A DNA stretch of 64,000 bases from Denitrobaculum tricleocarpae. Lineage in GTDB: Bacteria > Pseudomonadota > Alphaproteobacteria > Kiloniellales > Kiloniellaceae. Positions 49,823 through 57,102 of this stretch are shown here, piece after piece. A program made the translations under genes and the position numbers. The notes under the pieces were generated by a model that searched no databases, was not told the DNA's origin, and worked only from the letters and a program-made list of their open reading frames with translations. The stretch's first letter is position 1. Each line of letters opens with the position of its first letter. The stretch spans positions 1 to 64,000 of the forward strand of contig NZ_ML660058.1 of the NCBI RefSeq assembly GCF_007004665.1. The letters run 5' to 3'.

Positions 49823-51901
49823 CTAACTCCGTCGCCGCCGCCTTCGCCGCCCGCCGCCGTCTTCGTCCCCCTCCGGGGCTGCTTTCACGCTCGGGGCGGG
49901 GAGTTCCACCGCTTCGGCCAAATGCGGGAACACCGCGGTCGTATGCGGAATGCCCATGGCTTGCACAAAGTGCTCCTGGAACTTGGCTTCCACGGCGGTT
50001 TCGATCTTCTCGACCTTTTTGACCACGCTTTCGATGTCGTCGCGGGTTTTCTGGTTCAGCAGGGCGATGCGCGCGCCGGTGCCCGCCGCGTTGCCCGCGG
50101 AGTGGACCTTCTCCAGGGGGCAGTCGGGGATCATGCCCAGGATCATGGCGTACTTCACGTCGATGTGGCTGCCGAAGGCGCCGGCCAGCATGATGCGCTC
50201 GACCTGCTCCACGCCCAGGCGGTCCATCAGCAGGCGGATACCGGCGTAAAGCGCGGCCTTGCCGAGCTGGATGGCGCGGACGTCGTTCTGGGTGATGCGC
50301 AGTTCCGGTTCTCCGTCCCCCTTTCCGTCACCCTCATGCAGCAGGTAGGAGAAGGTGCGGCCGTCCGGCTGGATGCGCGGGGTCTTGGCGGCCATCTCGC
50401 CGTTGATGGTGCCGTCGGTCAGCAGGAGCCCGGCCAAGAACATCTCGGCCAGAACCTCGATGATGCCGGAGCCGCAGACGCCGGTGACGCCGGTTTTCTT
50501 GGTCTCGGCGGCGAAGCCCGGCTCGTCGGACCAGAGGTCGCTGCCGATCACCTTGAATCTTGGCTCGAGCGTTTCCGGGTCGATGCGCACGCGCTCGATG
50601 GCGCCGGGGGCGGCGCGCTGGCCACAGGAGATCTGCGCACCCTCGAAGGCCGGACCGGTGGGGGAGGAGCAGGCGAGCAGGCGCTGCTTGTTGCCCAGCA
50701 CGATCTCGGCGTTGGTACCCACGTCCACGACCAGGGTGATGTCCTCGGCCAGATGCGGCTGCTCGGAGAGGATCACGCCCGCTGTATCGGCGCCCACATG
50801 CCCGGCAATACAGGGCAGCACGTAGACCCGGCCGTCCTGGTTGATGTTCAGCTCCAGCTCGGTGGCCCAGAGGGTCATGCCGGAGTTGGCGGCCAGCGCG
50901 AAGGGCGCGCCACCCAGCTCGGTCGGGTCCATGCCCAGAAGCAGGTGGTGCATGATGGGGTTGCCGACAAAGGTAGCGTTCAGGATCAGCGTGCGGTCGA
51001 TCCCGGCTTCTTCCGCCACGGCCTCGGTCAGCGTGTTGAGGGCATCGCGTACGGCGGCGGTCATGGCCCGGTCGCCGCCCGGGTTCATCATGACATAGGA
51101 GACCCGGCTCATGAGATCTTCGCCGAAGCGGATCTGCGGGTTCATGACGCCCGACGAGGCCAGAACCTCGCCGGTCTGCAGATCACAAAGGTGCGCGGCG
51201 ATGGTGGTGGAGCCCACATCCACGGCCATGCCGTAGGCGTTCCCCTGGAAGCCCGGCCAGATGGCGGTGATGACCTGACCGCGGTGCACGGCGACGGTGA
51301 CCTTCCATTCGCCCTTGCGCAGGGCCTGCTGCAGACCCTGGAGCGTGCGCAGGTCGCACTCCAGATCGGTCAGGCTCCACTGGGATTTCAGGGCGGCGAT
51401 CAGGCGCTCCAGATCGCCGGTGGGATTGTGCATGTCGGGCTCTTCGACCTCGACGTAGTGCAGCCGCATGGCCGGGTCGAGCTCGATATCGCGGACCTCG
51501 GCGCGCTTGCGCACCACCTGCTTGTGGACCTGGCTGTCGGCGGGGACGTCGACCACCAGGTCGCCCTGGACCAGGCTCTGGCAGGACAAACGCCGATCGG
51601 CCTTCATGCCGCGCTTCTTGGCGTAGCGCGCCTCGACCTCGTTGCCCGGGGAAACGTTCTCGGCGCGGCTGGAGATACCGTGCTTGGCGAAGTCGCCGAT
51701 CTCCGGCTGGATCTGGCAGCGGCCGCAGATGCCGCGCCCGCCGCAGACCGAATCGATGTCCACGCCCAGGCTGCGGGCGGCCTTCAGGACCGGGGTGCCG
51801 ACGGGGAAACGGCCGCGCCGTCCCGAGGGCGTGAAGACGACCAGGGCCTGCTTTGCTTCTTTGGTCGCCGGTTCGCCGATTTCTTTCAGTGTTTCAGACA
51901 T
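49823..51901 (-). CDS. RamA-like corrinoid reductive activase (DUF4445/ASKHA)
   Basis: 692 residues. N-terminal 2Fe-2S ferredoxin domain (residues about 20-110) with VCGGRGICGRCQ supplying the Cys ligands, then an ASKHA ATPase-like domain (AVDVGSTTIAAHLCD and VVDVGTNAEIVLG are the two phosphate loops). Such proteins reduce inactive Co(II) corrinoid back to Co(I). The C-terminus ends in GGGRRRRRRRS, an Arg run. It is last in the corrinoid cluster, after a methyl-THF methyltransferase. Related DUF4445 proteins reactivate the split methionine synthase of marine alphaproteobacteria. Confidence 0.92.
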   Translation of the reverse strand: MSETLKEIGEPATKEAKQALVVFTPSGRRGRFPVGTPVLKAARSLGVDIDSVCGGRGICGRCQIQPEIGDFAKHGISSRAENVSPGNEVEARYAKKRGMKADRRLSCQSLVQGDLVVDVPADSQVHKQVVRKRAEVRDIELDPAMRLHYVEVEEPDMHNPTGDLERLIAALKSQWSLTDLECDLRTLQGLQQALRKGEWKVTVAVHRGQVITAIWPGFQGNAYGMAVDVGSTTIAAHLCDLQTGEVLASSGVMNPQIRFGEDLMSRVSYVMMNPGGDRAMTAAVRDALNTLTEAVAEEAGIDRTLILNATFVGNPIMHHLLLGMDPTELGGAPFALAANSGMTLWATELELNINQDGRVYVLPCIAGHVGADTAGVILSEQPHLAEDITLVVDVGTNAEIVLGNKQRLLACSSPTGPAFEGAQISCGQRAAPGAIERVRIDPETLEPRFKVIGSDLWSDEPGFAAETKKTGVTGVCGSGIIEVLAEMFLAGLLLTDGTINGEMAAKTPRIQPDGRTFSYLLHEGDGKGDGEPELRITQNDVRAIQLGKAALYAGIRLLMDRLGVEQVERIMLAGAFGSHIDVKYAMILGMIPDCPLEKVHSAGNAAGTGARIALLNQKTRDDIESVVKKVEKIETAVEAKFQEHFVQAMGIPHTTAVFPHLAEAVELPAPSVKAAPEGDEDGGGRRRRRRRS

Positions 51902-52050
51902 GCCTGTCTCGACTCAAAACCTATTCCCGCCCCCCGATAGCCTAACTCCGCAGCTCGTGACCAGACTTGTCTGCTGACGGCATGAACTGCGCTTTTTGAG
52001 CCTGATCCTTTTTCAGCTTTAACCTCGCCGGAACTGGTGTCCGCAGCAAA

Positions 52051-52110
52051 GTTTTACCCTCTTCTGCGCCGCCGTTCGCGGCGTTACCCTCTCCGGCGCC
52101 GCCGCTCGCG
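52051..52110. repeat. 30-bp tandem duplication over the methyltransferase stop codon
   Basis: 52051-52080 and 52081-52110 match at 25 of 30 positions. On the minus strand the inner unit encodes the Arg-rich tail and stop codon of the methyltransferase, and the outer unit would encode a nearly identical tail and stop, out of use past the stop. Confidence 0.85.
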
Positions 52111-52989
52111 GCGGCCGGCACCTTCGCCCTCGGCGCCTTCGGGCGCTGGCGCGCGGTACTTTTTGATCCAGGCGCGGCAGTCCTTATCGTGACCCAGCAG
52201 AACGTCGGAAGCCTTGATCCCGGTCAACTCTTCTTCGTGCAGCGGGTTCATGATCGCGGAGGTCATGCCGGCGCCAGCGGCCATGGCCAAGAAGAAGGCG
52301 TTCATGGCGTGGCGGTTGGGCAGGCCAAAGGAGATGTTCGACGCGCCGCAGGTGGTGTTGACGCCCAGCTCCTCGCGCAGCTTGCGGACGATGGCGAAGG
52401 CCTGCTGGCCCGCCGTGCCCATGGCGCCGATCGGCATGACCAGAGGATCGACCACTACATCTTCCTTGGGGATGCCGTAGTCGGCGGCGCGCTCGACGAT
52501 CTTCTTGGCGACGGCGAAACGCACCTCCGGATCCATGGAGATGCCGGTCTCGTCGTTGGAGATCGCGACCACCGCCGCGCCGTACTTCTTGACCAGCGGC
52601 AGCACCCGTTCCATCTGCTCGTCTTCGCCGGTCACCGAGTTCACCAGGGCCTTGCCCTGATAGACGCTCAGGCCGTTTTCCAGGGCCTCGACAATGGAGG
52701 AGTCGATGGAGAGGGGCAGGTCGGTCAGGGACTGCACCAGCTTGACGGTCTCGGCCAGGATCGCGGGCTCGTCGGCCAGGGGGATCCCCGCGTTGACGTC
52801 CAGCATGTGGGCGCCTGCGGCGACCTGGGCCAGGCAGTCGGATTCGACCCGGCTGTAGTCGCCCGCGGCCATCTCGGCGGCCAGCGCCTTGCGACCCGTT
52901 GGGTTGATGCGCTCGCCGATGATGCAGAAAGGCTGATCGAAGCCGATCACCAGTTCTTTCGAGTGCGAGCTGACAACGGTGCGTGACAT
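52084..52989 (-). CDS. Methyltetrahydrofolate:corrinoid methyltransferase
   Basis: 301 residues of the pterin-binding (AcsE/MetH-central) fold. Motifs: IIGERINPTGRKAL, HMLDVNAG, SIDSS, VNSVTGE, and ASNISFGLPNRHAMN near 220-235 that contacts folate. It moves the methyl group of methyl-THF onto the Co(I) corrinoid protein. The C-terminal tail after residue 283 is Glu/Gly then Arg-rich (GAGRRERRRRRG). It and the RamA-like gene (182 bp further) lie apart from the rest of the cluster, cut off by the inverted gene at 53278. Confidence 0.93.
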   Translation of the reverse strand: MSRTVVSSHSKELVIGFDQPFCIIGERINPTGRKALAAEMAAGDYSRVESDCLAQVAAGAHMLDVNAGIPLADEPAILAETVKLVQSLTDLPLSIDSSIVEALENGLSVYQGKALVNSVTGEDEQMERVLPLVKKYGAAVVAISNDETGISMDPEVRFAVAKKIVERAADYGIPKEDVVVDPLVMPIGAMGTAGQQAFAIVRKLREELGVNTTCGASNISFGLPNRHAMNAFFLAMAAGAGMTSAIMNPLHEEELTGIKASDVLLGHDKDCRAWIKKYRAPAPEGAEGEGAGRRERRRRRG

Positions 52990-53277
52990 GGTCCTGGTAC
53001 TCCTGGCAAAGGGCGGCGGTGCCCCTGTGTCATCCGCGCGCCGGCTGTCTTTTTATTCTGATTTCGAGCGTCAGGAAGCTGGCGGAGCCGCTGACGTCGA
53101 TCCCCTGCGATTAGCTGCGATCCTGAACCCGCCGGCTGTCACACTGGCGACATCCGATATCTTAAAAGCGTACAGCTGCGGTCCCGGGAAGCGTTACAGC
53201 TAAAAAAGACCGGTTTGGATGGGTGGCGTCTGCTTTGCTTTTCTATATCTTTCAGTCTCTACAACAGGGAAATCCAT

Positions 53278-53754
53278 ATGAGACACCTCCAGGCCTTCCA
53301 ATCCCGTGATGTGCGGGCCTTGCCATTGGCGAACGAGAAGGGATGGCAGTTAAAGCGCTATGCCATCCTGTCCGAGGGCAGAGATTTCGATAACGGGATC
53401 GCGTCATCGGCTCTGGCTGAAGCGCTCGCCCGCTTACCGAAGGCAGGCCAGATCGGGGATGAAGCCGGCAATCACGGCGTCGGGTTTCAGATTATCCACT
53501 TCGCCGAGGTCGCTGTGGTATCGCCTGTGTTCTATTGGCAGTGGGGCAGCGTCCTGGCCAATATCGGACAGATGCGGGCACCGTGGGATCAGCCGACCTC
53601 CTTCGGGGACGGCGAAAGTGAAGTCGTTGGCTGTGTCTGGGAAATGGACTTGGTCAGTTTCGAAATCGCGGCCTGGAAAGACACAGTGCTGGGCCATTCC
53701 GGAACGCCTGCCGAAAGGCTGGCAAGCTACGGCGAACAGCTGTACGCGCCCTGA
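53278..53754 (+). CDS. Hypothetical protein inserted in the corrinoid cluster
   Basis: 158 residues, not recognised. The ATG at 53278 has AGGGA 7 bases upstream. It appears soluble, with HGVGFQIIHFAEVAVVSPVFYW and VWEMDLVSFEIAAW segments, and no clear signal peptide. It is on the strand opposite the cluster genes and separates metF from the methyltransferase. Its role in one-carbon metabolism is unknown. Confidence 0.7.
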   Translation: MRHLQAFQSRDVRALPLANEKGWQLKRYAILSEGRDFDNGIASSALAEALARLPKAGQIGDEAGNHGVGFQIIHFAEVAVVSPVFYWQWGSVLANIGQMRAPWDQPTSFGDGESEVVGCVWEMDLVSFEIAAWKDTVLGHSGTPAERLASYGEQLYAP

Positions 53755-53826
53755 CCCGTCTTAGCGGTGCCGAGGCTGTTCGCGGCGGTCGCGCAGGCCT
53801 GCGGCCTACCGGCCCAGGCGCGTGTT

Positions 53827-54789
53827 TCAGCCGATGTCCCGCGTGACCTTGAAGCCCTTGCCCTTGGGATCCATCGTGAAGTCGCCATCGACCACCGCGT
53901 AGCTCCAGGCCGCGGACTTCTTCAGACCGCCCAGCGGATACATATGAACCTTGGCGATGCCGCAGTTCGGGTCCTCGGCCCGGTACTGGGCCAGATCCAT
54001 GATCAGTTTGTCCGGCGCGTTGACGGTCATCAGCTTGGCGACGTTCATGGCCTGGCGGGTCAGGAAGCGCATGGAAGGACCGACACCGCAGGCCTTGGCA
54101 TGGTTGATAAGCGTCTTGATGGTGGCCAGACCCGGTGCGCCGATGTGGATCGGCAGCTTGTTGCCCTCGGCCTGGATCGCGCGGTCCCAGGCAATGATCG
54201 GGGCGGCCTCGAAACAGAACTGGGTCGCGATGTAGAGCTTCGCGCCGGTGCGCTCGGCGAAGGCGTTCTTCCAAGTGATGGCGTCCTTCAGGCCCTGTGG
54301 GGAGATATCGGGGCTGCCTTCCGGATGGCCGGCGACGCCGATTTCACGGATGCCGTACTTATCGAAGAGGCCGGTTTCGAGCAGATCCATGGAGGATTCG
54401 AACTCACCCAGAGGTGTATCCACCGCACCGCCCAGGGCAACGACCTCATCGATCCCGACCTCGGCCTGCAGCTTCTTCAGGTTCTCTTCCATGACCGCGG
54501 CGCTGACGATGGAGCGGGCGGCGAAGTGGGGCAGGGGCTGAAAGCCCTCTTCCTTCAGGCGTTTGGCCGTGGCGATGGTGTCGGCGAAATCCGACCCCGG
54601 CAGGAAGGTCACGGCAACCTTGGCGCCCGGCCGCAGGTGCTCGCGGTAGTCGGGAATCTTGAGCGCGGAGCCCGGCGTGGTCTCGATGGAGAAGTCCCGC
54701 ATGAAATCGATGATCTGCTGCTTCATGGGGTCGGCCTCGCTCAGGCTGGAGAAGGTGGCGGCTGGGGCTGCGCTGCTGAAAACGTTCAT
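53827..54789 (-). CDS. Methylenetetrahydrofolate reductase (divergent MetF)
   Basis: 320 residues, TIM-barrel MetF family. Motifs: FSIETTPGSA near residue 33 (MetF FE-x-x-PP replaced), VAVTFLPGSDFADT, LPHFAAR, and GVAGHPEGSPD near 150. It reduces methylene-THF to methyl-THF with a flavin. The enzyme belongs to the shorter form co-located with corrinoid methyltransfer genes. It lies 47 bp downstream of the virulence-factor-like gene. Source of methylene-THF may be the sarcosine oxidase at 7.6-12.8 kb. Confidence 0.9.
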   Translation of the reverse strand: MNVFSSAAPAATFSSLSEADPMKQQIIDFMRDFSIETTPGSALKIPDYREHLRPGAKVAVTFLPGSDFADTIATAKRLKEEGFQPLPHFAARSIVSAAVMEENLKKLQAEVGIDEVVALGGAVDTPLGEFESSMDLLETGLFDKYGIREIGVAGHPEGSPDISPQGLKDAITWKNAFAERTGAKLYIATQFCFEAAPIIAWDRAIQAEGNKLPIHIGAPGLATIKTLINHAKACGVGPSMRFLTRQAMNVAKLMTVNAPDKLIMDLAQYRAEDPNCGIAKVHMYPLGGLKKSAAWSYAVVDGDFTMDPKGKGFKVTRDIG

Positions 54790-54836
54790 ATCGCTATCCT
54801 TGGCTCAGGAGCCCGTGGGCTCTGGCGTCGCGCCGT

Positions 54837-55169
54837 TTAGGCGTCTGCTGAGGTTGATTCGAGGGTGCTGTCGGACTCCAGGCCACCGTTGGCGACCAGT
54901 TCTTTCAGGCGTTCTTCCGGGTAGGCGGTTTCCAGAGCTTCAGCCGCGGTCGCGGCCTCCATTTCCAGGTCGTCGCCGACATCGCTGGGCGCGGCCCGGC
55001 GCCAGTGCTCCAGATAGGAGTCGCTGTCGCGCAGCTTGGCACGCATGGCGGCCCGGTCGATGGCCTTCTCGAAACGCTCGTCGAGCTGCCGCTTGGCGTT
55101 CTTGCGCCCGGCCTTCACGATGACCTGGGCGGGGATGTCGCGCCAATAAACCACTGTCAACTTTGCCAT
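54837..55169 (-). CDS. Virulence-factor family small protein of the C1 cluster
   Basis: 110 residues. It starts MAKLTVVYWRDIPAQVIVKAG and matches the PF13769-type proteins annotated as virulence factor, which are a constant partner of MetF and methyl-THF methyltransferase genes in alphaproteobacteria. Mostly helical and acidic at the C-terminus. Function unknown; the name is historical. Start at the ATG at 55169; the frame is open further upstream without support. Confidence 0.85.
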   Translation of the reverse strand: MAKLTVVYWRDIPAQVIVKAGRKNAKRQLDERFEKAIDRAAMRAKLRDSDSYLEHWRRAAPSDVGDDLEMEAATAAEALETAYPEERLKELVANGGLESDSTLESTSADA

Positions 55170-55221
55170 GCTCTGTTCTTTCGTCCTGCGGTCGCTTGCC
55201 GCGTCCGCTCGTTGTTCAGTT

Positions 55222-55833
55222 TTAGTGCGCCTGCCGGATGAAACTTTCCAATTCGCCGTAGCCGGTAAAGCGGTATTCGTAATCCAGTTCAATCTTTTCC
55301 GCCGCGGCCGCTGCCTCGGCTTGAAGTTCTTCGTCCTCGGTCTGCGCCAGGTAGACCAGCTTGGTGTAGTTGCCGAAATACATCGGCAGCAGTTCCGGGT
55401 GACGGTCGATCCCCATGCCCTGGATGATCAGTCTGTCGAAGTGCCGGACCAGGTAGTCAGTCAGGTAAAAGCAGGTCGGGTCTTCGTCCGCCTGCGCGTT
55501 GAACCCTTCGACGCCACTGTAAAAGGCATAGCAGTGCGGGCCGTCGATCCGCTCCGCGCCTTCTTCTTCCAGCACCCGGTCCAGCGCGCCACCGGTTCCG
55601 CAATCGCCGTAGAGCACCATGATCTTCTGGTAGCGCTCCCGGTTTTCGCGGATTTTCCGGCGCACGCCCTCGGGTATCTTCTGGGGCGTGTTGTGCCAGA
55701 TCGCCGGCAGACAGGTGACGCCCAGATGGGTCCAGTGGTTCAGGCGGATGAGGTCCACGACTTCCCGGGCCAAAGCGCCACAGGCGATCAGCAGGGTGCG
55801 GTGTGCCGTATCCTCTCTCGCTCCGTTCTGCAC
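55222..55833 (-). CDS. DUF1638 protein
   Basis: 203 residues, DUF1638 family (PF07796), which accompanies corrinoid methyltransferases in archaea and alphaproteobacteria. Segments: LLIACGALAREVVDLI, LPAIWHNTPQKIPEGVR, LYGDCGTGGALD with two Cys, and PTCFYLTDYLVRHFD. The Cys pattern suggests a metal or corrinoid-related role; no reaction is known. GTG start with GAGGGG upstream; directly downstream of the corrinoid protein gene (69 bp). Confidence 0.88.
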   Translation of the reverse strand: MQNGAREDTAHRTLLIACGALAREVVDLIRLNHWTHLGVTCLPAIWHNTPQKIPEGVRRKIRENRERYQKIMVLYGDCGTGGALDRVLEEEGAERIDGPHCYAFYSGVEGFNAQADEDPTCFYLTDYLVRHFDRLIIQGMGIDRHPELLPMYFGNYTKLVYLAQTEDEELQAEAAAAAEKIELDYEYRFTGYGELESFIRQAH

Positions 55834-55902
55834 TGGATCCCCTCAAGTTCGTCGTGGGCCGGGACTGCAGCGGGGCGCCAAGCCGGCGCCCGGAATTCCT
55901 GG

Positions 55903-56595
<693 letters not shown>

Positions 56596-57102
56596 GGCGT
56601 TCATCCTTAATCGCGTCTGCTCTCAAACCTTTGCTTACACCCGCCTTTATCAGGACTGCGGTGCCGTGAAACAAAGGCCTTCTCTTACGCGCCTCAAAGA
56701 AGCGCGTCTCCTTGCATATTTCCATGGAATGAGCGGCCTTGAGCTTCGTCGCTCGCGACAACTGCTGTCTGAATTGCGACAAAGCGTCACGCAATCGTCT
56801 GCCCGCGGTCCGCGAAGGCAGGATCCGGTGATGTTTCACCGCGAACCCGGAAGCGAATCGCAAGGACACCGGACTCCGATCCCGACCCCTTTTTCAGACA
56901 ACGGCAAGGCCAGATGTCTGGCGCTTCAAGTCTCGGCGGCGCTGCTCTTGGTGAGACTTAAGCTCTGGTAAATATTAACTCTTTTTTCATTCATATGTGG
57001 TCTCTTTGTTAACCTTAACAAAACTCTAATGCTCGGTAATTGCTGCGGCGTGAAGTGATATCGAAGGTTGGGAGAGACTGTTTGGTCACGAGACCTTGGA
57101 CA
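56596..57102. promoter_or_regulatory. Divergent control region, corrinoid cluster and LOV kinase
   Basis: 507 bp between divergent starts. On the minus strand it includes a hairpin ACGCGC/GCGCGT near 56692-56714. AT-rich from 56960 to 57030, a likely promoter for the kinase. I do not see a cobalamin, SAM or SAH riboswitch. Confidence 0.45.

Noticed and set aside
49922-51940. A 672-codon plus-strand open frame
   Set aside because: Mirror frame of the RamA-like gene; composition is that of an antisense frame.
56596-57039. Cobalamin riboswitch before the corrinoid gene
   Set aside because: The B12-box core (GCCACTG-like) and the expected folded leader are not visible; only a small hairpin is present.
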